64,000 nucleotides of DNA from Streptomyces cellulosae (GTDB taxonomy: Bacteria > Actinomycetota > Actinomycetes > Streptomycetales > Streptomycetaceae), in the NCBI GenBank assembly GCA_014655195.1, contig BNBH01000008.1:62001-126000 (forward strand), given 5' to 3'. The notes beneath the pieces are model-generated. The model did no database searches. It had not been told where the DNA came from and saw only the letters and a program-made list of their open reading frames with translations. The position numbers and the translations under genes were made by a program. Of the stretch, positions 55,725-63,392 are shown one piece after another. Position 1 is the first letter of the stretch, and each line of letters begins with the position of its first letter.

Positions 55725-57359
55725 ATGGCAGGCAGCACGCACACCGTGACCAACCAGGCTCCCCCGCTCGTCCAGTACGACGTGTTCGGCTCGGACCGGG
55801 CCCTGGTGGAGGCGGTCGAGCGGCACCTGGCGCCCGAGGCGCGGGAGGACGGGCTCGCGGAGCTGTCGGCGCTGGGGCGCGCGTGCGGATCCGCCCAGGT
55901 GCAGGAGTGGGGGGCGCAGGCCGACGAGAACCCGCCACGGCTGCGCACCCACGACCGGTACGGGCACCGGATCGACGAGGTCGAGTTCCACCCCGCCTGG
56001 CACCGGCTGCTCGGCAAGGGCGTATCGGCGGGGCTGACGGCGGCCTGGACGCGGCCCGGCGGGCATGTGCGGCGGGCGGCGGCCTTCCTGATGTGGACGC
56101 AGGTGGAGGCCGGCAGCTGCTGCCCGCTGTCGATGACGCACGCGGCGGTGCCCGCGCTGCGCACCGACCCGGAGCTGGCCGCCGAGTGGGAGCCCCGGCT
56201 GACGTCCATGGTCTACGACCGCGGGCTGCGGCCCGCCGGGCAGAAGGCCGGCGCGCTGTTCGGGATGGGGATGACGGAGAAGCAGGGCGGCAGCGACGTC
56301 CGGGCCAACACGACGGCCGCGCGGCCGCTCGCCGAGGACGGCACATACGCGCTGACCGGGCACAAGTGGTTCTGCTCGGCCCCGATGTCGGACGGCTTCC
56401 TGGTGCTGGCGCAGGCGCCCGGCGGGCTGACGTGCTTCCTGGTGCCGCGGGTGCTGGAGGACGGCACCCGCAACGTGTTCGCCCTGCAGCGGCTGAAGGA
56501 CAAGCTGGGCAACCGCTCCAACGCCTCCGCCGAGGTCGAGTTCGACGGGACGTGGGCGCGCCGGGTCGGCGAGGAGGGGCGCGGGGTGCGCACCATCATC
56601 GGGATGGTGGCGGCCACGCGTCTCGACTGCGTGCTGGGCTCGGCGGGGCTGATGCGGCAGGCCGTGGCGCAGGCGGTCCACCACTGCGCGCATCGCGAGG
56701 CGTTCGGCGGGAAGCTGCTCGACAAGCCGCTGATGCGGAACGTGCTCGCCGACCTGGCGCTGGAGTCGGAGGCGGCGACGACGCTGGCGCTGCGGCTGGC
56801 GGCGGCGTACGACGACGGCGGGGAGCAGGAGCGGGCGCTGCTGCGGATCGCGGTGCCGGCGGCGAAGTACTGGGTGACGAAGCGGTGCGCGCCGGTCACG
56901 GTGGAGGCGTCGGAGTGCCTCGGCGGCAACGGCTACGTGGAGGAGTCGGGGATGCCCCGGCTGGTGCGGGAGTCACCGCTGAACTCGGTCTGGGAGGGCG
57001 CGGGCAACGTACAGGCGCTGGACGTCCTGCGGGCGCTGCGCCGGGACCCGGGAACGCTGGACGCGTACCTGCGCGAGGTCGGCCAGGCACGCGGGGCGGA
57101 CCACCGTCTGGACGCGGCGATCAAGAACCTGCTGACGGACCTGGCGGACCTGGAGGCCGCCGAGGCCCGGGCCCGCCGCCTGACGGAACGCCTGGCGCTG
57201 GTCCTGCAGGCCTCCCTGCTGGTCCGCCACGCACCCCCGGAGGTGGCAGACGCCTTCTGCGCGGGCCGCCTGAGCACCGAAGCAGGCACAGCGTTCGGCA
57301 CACTCCCGCCCACCCTGAACCTGGCATCCGTCGTGGAGCGAGCCCACCCGCACCCCTGA
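55725..57359 (+). CDS. AidB-like acyl-CoA dehydrogenase
   Basis: 544-residue FAD enzyme. It matches AidB rather than fatty-acid enzymes: N-terminal extra domain (FGSDRALVEAVERHLAPEAR), GLFGMGMTEKQGGSDVRAN-like segment, SASAEVEFDGTWARRVGEEG, and the end RLVRESPLNSVWEGAGNVQ, where AidB has a near-identical stretch with the catalytic Glu. In E. coli AidB is induced with the Ada regulon and protects from alkylating agents. An Ada/AlkA and Ogt operon is 35 kb away in this window. Direct fatty-acid oxidation is less likely. ATG at 55725. Confidence 0.88.
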   Translation: MAGSTHTVTNQAPPLVQYDVFGSDRALVEAVERHLAPEAREDGLAELSALGRACGSAQVQEWGAQADENPPRLRTHDRYGHRIDEVEFHPAWHRLLGKGVSAGLTAAWTRPGGHVRRAAAFLMWTQVEAGSCCPLSMTHAAVPALRTDPELAAEWEPRLTSMVYDRGLRPAGQKAGALFGMGMTEKQGGSDVRANTTAARPLAEDGTYALTGHKWFCSAPMSDGFLVLAQAPGGLTCFLVPRVLEDGTRNVFALQRLKDKLGNRSNASAEVEFDGTWARRVGEEGRGVRTIIGMVAATRLDCVLGSAGLMRQAVAQAVHHCAHREAFGGKLLDKPLMRNVLADLALESEAATTLALRLAAAYDDGGEQERALLRIAVPAAKYWVTKRCAPVTVEASECLGGNGYVEESGMPRLVRESPLNSVWEGAGNVQALDVLRALRRDPGTLDAYLREVGQARGADHRLDAAIKNLLTDLADLEAAEARARRLTERLALVLQASLLVRHAPPEVADAFCAGRLSTEAGTAFGTLPPTLNLASVVERAHPHP

Positions 57360-57377
57360 GACCGGCTCGGGGAAACA

Positions 57378-57425
57378 CCTCAGGGGCGCGGGGAACTGCG
57401 CGCCAGCCCCCACACACCCGCACCC
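57378..57425 (+). repeat. Dispersed intergenic repeat, copy 5
   Basis: caggggcgcggggaactgcg then cgccagcccccacacacccg and cacc; shorter and more divergent than copies 1-3. It lies 18 bases after the stop of the AidB-like gene. Confidence 0.75.
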
Positions 57426-57608
57426 GCCGGACCGGCAGCAAGCCACACCCCGCGCCGGCGTCCCCGAAAAGCCGCCGGCAGGCATGCCGCGGGGGTGGTG
57501 CTGCGCCGACACGGCACCACCCCCGCCGCCACGGACTCCCGAAGAGCCGTGCACGCCGCTCGGGACGGCGTCGCTCAAGTTTCAATGAGTGAGCGGTCGT
57601 GTCACCAG

Positions 57609-57628
57609 AGTTGCAGGGGGTTGCAACT
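57609..57628. promoter_or_regulatory. Inverted repeat AGTTGCA-N6-TGCAACT
   Basis: Seven-base perfect arms around GGGGGT, about 90 bases upstream of the GAF regulator start. A candidate site for that regulator or another. Confidence 0.45.
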
Positions 57629-57715
57629 TGCTGTTTCCGTACCGGTACTGAGCGTCCTCATCCGGGGCAGACGGCAGTATTGGCGTCCGACAGGTTTTTT
57701 CTTCCGGGAGGTCCG

Positions 57716-58990
57716 GTGGCGCTCTCGCCGATGGACGTGTCGCATCTGGCCGCCGTCGACACCGTGCGCGCGGCCCGCGTGCTCGACGAGGTCCGTTCCG
57801 CCGCGCTGTCGGGGCGGCCCGCGCCCGTCCCTCCCCGCCCGGTGATCGGGCAGTCCTGGGAGCGGGTGCTGCGCAGCGGGGTGGACCCCGACCACGGCCG
57901 GCGCAGCGGGCTGCTGTCGATGGACGAGGTGCGGCGGCGCCGGGAGGCCTCGCCGCTGCGGCACGTGCTGCCGGTGCTGCGCGAGGGGCTGTTGTCGGTC
58001 GCGGACGTCGGGCGGCACATCATGGTGGTGGCGGACGACGAGGGCCGGGTGCTGTGGCGGGAGGGCAGCGCTCCGGTGCTGCGCAAGGCGGACTTGGTGG
58101 GCTTCGAGATCGGCGCGGACTGGCGTGAGGACGTCGTCGGCACCAACGGGGTGGGCACGCCCGCGGTGACCGGGCGCCCGGTGCAGGTCTTCGCCTCCGA
58201 GCACTTCGTACGGTCGCACGCCACATGGACCTGCGCGGGCGCGCCCATCACCGACCCGCGGGACGGGCGGCTGATCGGCGTGGTCGACGTGAGCGGCCCG
58301 CTGGAGTCCATGCACCCGGCGACGCTGCCGTGGGTGGACTCGGTGGCGAAGCTGGCCGAGGCGCGGCTGCGGGAGATGCACATGCGGTCGCTGGAGCGGC
58401 TGCGGGCGGTGGCGGCGCCGGTGCTGGCCCGGACCGACGGGCGGGCGCTGGTGGTGGACCGGCACGGGTGGACGGCGGCGGTGACCGGGATGCCGTACAC
58501 GGAGCGTCTCGCGCTGCCCAAGTCGGTGTCCGCGGGCCGGCGGTGGCTGCCGGCGCTGGGGAGGTGCTCGCTGGAGCCGCTCGCCGGGGGCTGGCTGGTG
58601 CGGGCGGAGGAGGAGCCGGCGGCGCGTCCCGGCGCGCGGATCGTGCTGGACCTGGGCGGGCCGCGCCGCTTTGTGCGGGTGTCCGACGGGGCCGGCGTGT
58701 GGTCCCGTGAACTGAGCCCGCGGCACGCGGAGTTGCTGTATCTGCTGGCCGTGCACCGGGCGGGCCGCAGCGCCGCCGACCTGGCCCATGACGTGTTCGG
58801 CGACCCGGCCCGCACGGTGACGGTCCGCGCGGAGATGTCCCGCGTACGGCGCTATCTGGGGGCGCTGCTCGAGCACCGGCCGTACCGCTTCACGGAGTCC
58901 GCCGAGGTGGAGGTGGTGCTGCCGGACAACCCGGGGGACCTCTTCCCGCGTACGGCGTCGTCCGCCGGGCTGGTGCGCGGCTCGCGCTGA
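57716..58990 (+). CDS. GAF-domain transcriptional regulator (AcoR-like, without AAA domain)
   Basis: 424 residues. After a short N-terminal helix region (RPVIGQSWERVLRSGVDPDH, typical of acetoin-type regulators) comes a GAF domain (HVLPVLREGLLSVADVGRHI ... VGTNGVGTPAVTGRPVQVFA) and a C-terminal segment of winged-helix character (LSPRHAELLYLLAVHRAGRS, VTVRAEMSRVRRYLGALLEH). The usual sigma-54 AAA ATPase is absent, as in other actinomycetes, which lack sigma-54. GTG at 57716 has GGGAGG 4 bases upstream. Target genes unknown. Confidence 0.85.
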   Translation: MALSPMDVSHLAAVDTVRAARVLDEVRSAALSGRPAPVPPRPVIGQSWERVLRSGVDPDHGRRSGLLSMDEVRRRREASPLRHVLPVLREGLLSVADVGRHIMVVADDEGRVLWREGSAPVLRKADLVGFEIGADWREDVVGTNGVGTPAVTGRPVQVFASEHFVRSHATWTCAGAPITDPRDGRLIGVVDVSGPLESMHPATLPWVDSVAKLAEARLREMHMRSLERLRAVAAPVLARTDGRALVVDRHGWTAAVTGMPYTERLALPKSVSAGRRWLPALGRCSLEPLAGGWLVRAEEEPAARPGARIVLDLGGPRRFVRVSDGAGVWSRELSPRHAELLYLLAVHRAGRSAADLAHDVFGDPARTVTVRAEMSRVRRYLGALLEHRPYRFTESAEVEVVLPDNPGDLFPRTASSAGLVRGSR

Positions 58991-59198
58991 GGACGCCGAG
59001 GATCTGGCCGGAAAACGCCCCGCCGGCGGGGTACATCTGTCCATGGGTACGTGCCCTCGGGGGGCCCGCGTGTGAAATTGCAGGGTCTTCGTCCCGTCCG
59101 GCGTCCGGCTGCCGTAGCATCCGGGGACGGGCCGCCCCACCTGCTCCACGGTCAACCCGCGGATCACCGGACGCAGTTGGCTCGCTCGGGAGGACGTC

Positions 59199-60473
59199 AT
59201 GAAGCATCGCGGCAGACACCGCCGGCGCCGCAGAGGCAGGGCGCTGCGCGCCACGCTGGCCGGCACGGCCCTGGCGCTCACCGCGGCCGCCACCATGATC
59301 AGCACCTCGCAGGCCACGGACGCCGACGACCCCGGCGCGCTGAAGCCGCTCACCGCGGCCGCCGACACCGCGCCGCTGCGGCTGACCGAGCACGCCGTCC
59401 CGGGCGCCGAACTGAGCCGTCTCACCGCCTCGATGGGCCCCGCCGTGGGCGTGGGCGCCGTGCTCGCCGACCCGGACGGGGCGCTTCAGGACGCCGACGC
59501 CTGCACGGACGGCGACCGGCGGGCGCTGCCCGTGGAGCCGGCCGTGACGACGGCGTACTGCTGGCCCGAGCACGCCACCGACGGCTGGCGGGCCGGCGCG
59601 GTCACCACCTCCGGGGACGCCGACGAGGACGGCCGCTGGGGCGCGCACCGGGTGGTCCTGTCCGGCTGGACCCGCGACTCCGGCACGCCCGCCGAGCAGG
59701 GGCTCGCGCGGATCGCCTTCGTGGCCGCCGACGACGGCCGGGCCCCGCGCTACACCTGGGCGTTGCTCGCGGTACCGGTGGACGGCGGGCGGGACTACCG
59801 CGGGCTGGGCTCCGACGTGTCCGGGATGGTCTGGTACCAGGACAAGCTGCTCGTCACCGCGGGCCGGGGCGAGGGCGGCGCGCTGTACGTGTACGACCTG
59901 GACCGGGTGCAGCGGGCGACCGTGGACGCCCGGGCCGTGGGGCGGGTGCCCGGCGGCTGGTCCGCGGGGGGCGCCCGGTACGTGCTGCCGGCGGTCGCCT
60001 CCTACGCGACGGCGGACGCGGGCGCGCCCCGGCCGGGCGGGATCGCCCTGGACCGCAGCACCACGCCCGCCGGCCTGGTGGTGCACGAGGCGACGGCCCC
60101 GGACGAGGAGGGCCCGACCCGGCTGTGGCGGTACGCGTTCGGCCCCCGCCCGCAGTACGGCCCGCTGCTGCGGACGGAGCCGGTCGCGGTGTACGAGACG
60201 GAGCTGACGCGGGTGCGCGGTGTGCTGGCGCACCGGTCCGACTGGTACGTGAGCCGCGCCTCGGGGACGCCGGAGGAGCGCGGCACGCTGTGGCGGCAGG
60301 ACACGAGGGGCGCGAGCCCGGTGCGCTGCGGGGCGGACGAGACGTACCGCTGCTGGAGCGGGCCCGCGACGTCGCTGTCGTACTGGCAGGCGACCGGGGA
60401 CGTGTGGTCGCAGTCGGGGCGGATGCTGTTCGCGCTGCCGCTGGCGGCGGTCGACGAGGCGCTGGAGCGGTAG
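59199..60473 (+). CDS. Secreted protein, possibly beta-propeller
   Basis: 424 residues. A basic start (MKHRGRHRRRRRGRALRATL) and hydrophobic stretch (AGTALALTAAATMISTS) form a Sec or Tat-like signal without a clear twin-arginine consensus. The mature part is rich in strands ending in W/Y (WALLAVPVDGGRDYRG, MVWYQDKLLVTAGRGEGG, ALYVYDLDRVQRA, TRLWRYAFGPRPQYG), which suggests a beta-propeller. Several Cys pairs. No catalytic motif. Function unknown. Confidence 0.75.
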   Translation: MKHRGRHRRRRRGRALRATLAGTALALTAAATMISTSQATDADDPGALKPLTAAADTAPLRLTEHAVPGAELSRLTASMGPAVGVGAVLADPDGALQDADACTDGDRRALPVEPAVTTAYCWPEHATDGWRAGAVTTSGDADEDGRWGAHRVVLSGWTRDSGTPAEQGLARIAFVAADDGRAPRYTWALLAVPVDGGRDYRGLGSDVSGMVWYQDKLLVTAGRGEGGALYVYDLDRVQRATVDARAVGRVPGGWSAGGARYVLPAVASYATADAGAPRPGGIALDRSTTPAGLVVHEATAPDEEGPTRLWRYAFGPRPQYGPLLRTEPVAVYETELTRVRGVLAHRSDWYVSRASGTPEERGTLWRQDTRGASPVRCGADETYRCWSGPATSLSYWQATGDVWSQSGRMLFALPLAAVDEALER

Positions 60474-60555
60474 GGCCCGCCCTCGCGGTCCGGGGCCGTC
60501 CGTCTGCTGGTCAGGCGTTCGACAGCGGCGTGTGCCGGATGGTTGTCTTTCGGAC

Positions 60556-61128
60556 ATGACGACCCTCTCCGTGACCACCTGGTCCCTGGAGCAGACCGCG
60601 CCCACCGATCTCCGTCCGGCCGCCGTGCCCGAGGGGGACGTGCGGGTGGTCCGCTCCGAGGTGCCCTCCCCCGAGTTCAGCCGCTTCCTGTACGCGTCGG
60701 TGGGCGGCGACATCCGCTGGACCGACCGGCTGGGCTGGACGTACGCGCGGTGGCAGGAGCATCTGGAGCGGCCCGGCGTGGAGACATGGGTCGCCTACGA
60801 CCGGGGCACCCCGGCCGGGTACGTGGAGCTGGAAGCGCAGGACGAGGGGGTCGTGGAAATCCTCTACTTCGGGCTGCTGCCCGCCTTCCGCGGCCGGCGC
60901 ATCGGCGGCCATCTGCTGTCGTACGGGGTGGCGCGCGCCTGGGACCTGGCGGACCGCTGGCCGGGGGTGAAGCCGACCACCCGGGTGTGGCTGCACACGT
61001 GCAGCAAGGACGGCGAGCACGCCATGGACAACTATGTGCGGCGGGGTTTCCGGCTGTTCGACACCAAGGTGGAGGACGAGCCGGAGGTGGCCACGCCGGG
61101 CCCATGGCCGGGGGCCTACTCCGCCTGA
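60556..61128 (+). CDS. GNAT-family N-acetyltransferase
   Basis: 190 residues with the acetyl-CoA motif ILYFGLLPAFRGRRIGGHLL (R-x-x-G-x-G/A-like RRIGG) and flanking GNAT strands (GTPAGYVELEAQ; RVWLHTCSKDGEHAMDNYV). The N-terminal part is an insert of about 60 residues. Substrate unknown. ATG at 60556 chosen; the upstream extension is unlikely. A 13-base inverted repeat follows. Confidence 0.87.
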   Translation: MTTLSVTTWSLEQTAPTDLRPAAVPEGDVRVVRSEVPSPEFSRFLYASVGGDIRWTDRLGWTYARWQEHLERPGVETWVAYDRGTPAGYVELEAQDEGVVEILYFGLLPAFRGRRIGGHLLSYGVARAWDLADRWPGVKPTTRVWLHTCSKDGEHAMDNYVRRGFRLFDTKVEDEPEVATPGPWPGAYSA

Positions 61129-61166
61129 GCGGCTCCGGCAAGACCGCTCGCACCGCATGTGACCAA

Positions 61167-61203
61167 GGACACCCTTGTCTCGCATACCGGGACAAGGGTG
61201 TCC
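61167..61203. terminator. Perfect 13-base inverted repeat after the acetyltransferase gene
   Basis: GGACACCCTTGTC and GACAAGGGTGTCC around 11 bases, 38 bases past the stop codon and 52 bases before the leader peptide ATG. Probably a terminator, but its place just ahead of the sulfur operon means that it could also be an operator. Confidence 0.65.
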
Positions 61204-61255
61204 ACATTTCGGATAACGGTGGACTGCCTCCAGATCGCCGTGCCAGGCTTCCGCC

Positions 61256-61339
61256 ATGCCTGGAACTGGAATCGCCTTGGTGAGTCGGCGGCACGTCGAC
61301 CTCGGCCGCATGTCCAGCGCCATCTGTCCGGCGCGCTGA
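61256..61339 (+). CDS. Cysteine-containing leader peptide of the sulfur operon
   Basis: 27 residues: MPGTGIALVSRRHVDLGRMS then SAICPAR. This matches, as I recall it, the actinomycete leader-peptide family found ahead of sulfur-assimilation genes, with R-x-H-V-D-L-x-R and a Cys near the C-terminus. It lies 161 bases upstream of the sulfite reductase gene. Ribosome stalling at the Cys codon when Cys-tRNA is low would change folding of the following RNA and allow expression; that mechanism is inference from known cysteine leader uORFs. Confidence 0.8.
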   Translation: MPGTGIALVSRRHVDLGRMSSAICPAR

Positions 61340-61372
61340 GAGCACCCAGCAGCGCCCGACACCCCACCCCCC

Positions 61373-61417
61373 TCCTTTGCTGCGCAAGGACGCGCACGAC
61401 TCTGCCCGCGTGCGCGT
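61373..61417 (+). promoter_or_regulatory. Hairpin pair between leader peptide and sulfite reductase (possible attenuator)
   Basis: Hairpin A pairs tcctttgc (61373-61380) with gcaagga (61384-61390). Hairpin B pairs ACGCGCACG (61390-61398) with CGTGCGCGT (61409-61417). They share base 61390, so a choice between folds is possible. The tcctt of hairpin A is also complementary to the aagga in the ribosome site of the reductase gene. Confidence 0.5.
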
Positions 61418-61500
61418 AGGCGCAGGTCAGAGCCGCCCGTTCCGGCATGGCGCCCCGCGCCGAGAGACCATCCACCGCTGTCCCGAAGGACGTATCAACC

Positions 61501-63216
61501 ATGGCCGCCACCCCGCAGAAGCCTGCCGCCGCGCAGAAGCCTGCCACCGCGACCCCCCGCCGCAAGGCGAGCCGTCACCGCGGAGAGGGACAGTGGGCGG
61601 CGGGGCACTTCACCCCGCTGAACGGCAACGAGCAGTTCAAGAAGGACGACGACGGTCTCAATGTGCGGACACGCATTGAGACGATCTACTCCAAGCGGGG
61701 CTTCGACTCGATCGACCCCAACGACCTGCGCGGCCGCATGCGGTGGTGGGGCCTCTACACCCAGCGCAAGCCCGGCATCGACGGCGGCAAGACCGCGGTC
61801 CTGGAGCCGGAGGAGCTGGACGACGAGTACTTCATGCTGCGGGTGCGCATCGACGGCGGTGCGCTGACCACGCGCCAGCTGCGGGTGGTCGGTGAGGTCT
61901 CGCAGGAGTTCGCGCGCGGCACCGCGGACATCACGGACCGACAGAACGTCCAGTACCACTGGATCCGCATCGAGGACGTGCCCGAGATCTGGGACCGCCT
62001 GGAGGGCGTCGGCCTGTCCACGGTCACCGCCTGCGGCGACACGCCCCGTGTGATGATCGGCTCCCCCGTGGCGGGCATCGCCGAGGACGAGATCATCGAC
62101 GGCACGCCGGCGCTGGAGGAGATGAAGCGCCGCGTCCTGGGCAACCCGGCGTACTCGAACCTGCCCCGCAAGTTCAAGACGGCCATCTCCGGCTCGCCGG
62201 TGCTGGACGTGGTGCACGAGATCAACGACGTGGCGTTCGTCGGCGTCGAGCACCCCGAGCACGGGCCGGGCTTCGACCTGTGGGTCGGCGGCGGTCTGTC
62301 CACCAACCCCAAGCTGGGCGTGCGGCTCGGCGCCTGGGTGCCGCTCGAGGACGTCCCGGACGTCTACGAGGGCGTCCTGTCCATCTTCCGCGACTACGGC
62401 TACCGCCGGCTGCGCACCCGCGCCCGGCTGAAGTTCCTGGTCGCCGACTGGGGCGCGGAGAAGTTCCGTCAGGTCCTCGAGGACGAGTACCTCAACCGCA
62501 AGCTGACGGACGGTCCGGCGCCCGCCGAGCCGGTGTCGCGCTGGCGCGACCACATCGGGGTGCACCGCCAGAAGGACGGCCGCTTCTACGTCGGCTTCGC
62601 GCCGCGCGTCGGCCGGGTCGACGGCACCACCCTCACCAAGATCGCGGACGTCGCCGAGGCGCACGGCTCGGGCCGGGTGCGCACCACCGTCGAACAGAAG
62701 ATGATCATCCTCGACGTCGAGGAGTCCCAGGTCGAGTCTCTCGTGGAGTCCCTGGAGGCGCTGGACCTCAGCGCCCGCCCCTCGCCGTTCCGGCGCGGCA
62801 CCATGGCCTGCACCGGCATCGAGTTCTGCAAGCTCGCCATCGTCGAGACCAAGGCGCGCGGCGCCTCGCTGATCGACGAACTCGAGCGCCGTATGCCGCA
62901 GTTCGACGAGCCGATCACCATCAACCTCAACGGCTGCCCGAACGCCTGCGCCCGTATCCAGGTGGCGGACATCGGTCTCAAGGGCCAGCTCGTGCTGAAC
63001 GACGAGGGCGAGCAGGTCGAGGGCTACCAGGTGCACCTGGGCGGCGCGCTCGGCCTGGAGGCCGGGTTCGGCCGCAAGGTGCGCGGCCTGAAGGTCACCG
63101 CGGACGAACTCCCGGACTACATCGAGCGGGTGCTCAAGCGTTTCGAGGCGGAGCGCGAGGACGGCGAGCGGTTCGCGTCCTGGGTCACCCGCGCCTCCGA
63201 GGAGGCCCTGTCGTGA
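61501..63216 (+). CDS. sir: Ferredoxin-dependent sulfite (nitrite/sulfite) reductase
   Basis: 571 residues; reduces sulfite to sulfide by six electrons using siroheme and a 4Fe-4S cluster. Cluster ligands are C437 and C443 (ACTGIEFCKL) and C479 and C483 (NGCPNACARI). Earlier half-domain repeats are visible (RGTADITDRQNVQYHWIRIE and HGSGRVRTTVEQKMIILDVE). The family also includes nitrite reductases; the neighbouring CysH and the Cys leader show that sulfite is the substrate. ATG at 61501 follows gaaggacg. Its stop overlaps the start of the next gene (GTGA). Confidence 0.93.
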   Translation: MAATPQKPAAAQKPATATPRRKASRHRGEGQWAAGHFTPLNGNEQFKKDDDGLNVRTRIETIYSKRGFDSIDPNDLRGRMRWWGLYTQRKPGIDGGKTAVLEPEELDDEYFMLRVRIDGGALTTRQLRVVGEVSQEFARGTADITDRQNVQYHWIRIEDVPEIWDRLEGVGLSTVTACGDTPRVMIGSPVAGIAEDEIIDGTPALEEMKRRVLGNPAYSNLPRKFKTAISGSPVLDVVHEINDVAFVGVEHPEHGPGFDLWVGGGLSTNPKLGVRLGAWVPLEDVPDVYEGVLSIFRDYGYRRLRTRARLKFLVADWGAEKFRQVLEDEYLNRKLTDGPAPAEPVSRWRDHIGVHRQKDGRFYVGFAPRVGRVDGTTLTKIADVAEAHGSGRVRTTVEQKMIILDVEESQVESLVESLEALDLSARPSPFRRGTMACTGIEFCKLAIVETKARGASLIDELERRMPQFDEPITINLNGCPNACARIQVADIGLKGQLVLNDEGEQVEGYQVHLGGALGLEAGFGRKVRGLKVTADELPDYIERVLKRFEAEREDGERFASWVTRASEEALS

Positions 63217-63392
63217 GTGAGCGGGCGGCGCCGTTCTACTGCCCGTACTGCGGCGACGAGGACCTGCGCCCCAGCGAGGAAGGGCACGGCGCGTGGGAGT
63301 GCGCGGCCTGCAACCGCGCCTTCCGGCTGAAGTTCCTCGGGCTGCTCGCCCGGGGTCTGGACCGATCCGACACGGGAGGGGACCCGGCATGA
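63213..63392 (+). CDS. Small zinc-ribbon protein in the sulfur operon
   Basis: 59 residues with two CxxC pairs (FYCPYCGDEDL and WECAACNRAF), a typical zinc ribbon. GTG at 63213 overlaps the sulfite reductase stop and its own stop overlaps the cysH ATG (ATGA), so all three are translationally coupled. It may assist cluster loading or electron transfer to the reductases; the role is unknown. Confidence 0.85.
   Translation: MSERAAPFYCPYCGDEDLRPSEEGHGAWECAACNRAFRLKFLGLLARGLDRSDTGGDPA

Larger units (their letters stand above)
57360..57715. other. Intergenic region before the GAF regulator gene
   Basis: Holds copy 5 of the dispersed element and an inverted repeat (57609-57628). No gene seen; the upstream in-frame extension of the following gene (from 57599) has no ribosome site and atypical composition. 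Confidence 0.5.

Noticed and set aside
54468..56693. Long minus-strand extension of the YihY gene into the AidB-like gene
   Set aside because: The extension overlaps the well-supported acyl-CoA dehydrogenase gene on the other strand and lacks YihY features.
61447..61500. In-frame ATG at 61447 upstream of the sulfite reductase start
   Set aside because: No ribosome site there; ATG at 61501 has gaaggacg at good spacing and gives the usual N-terminus.
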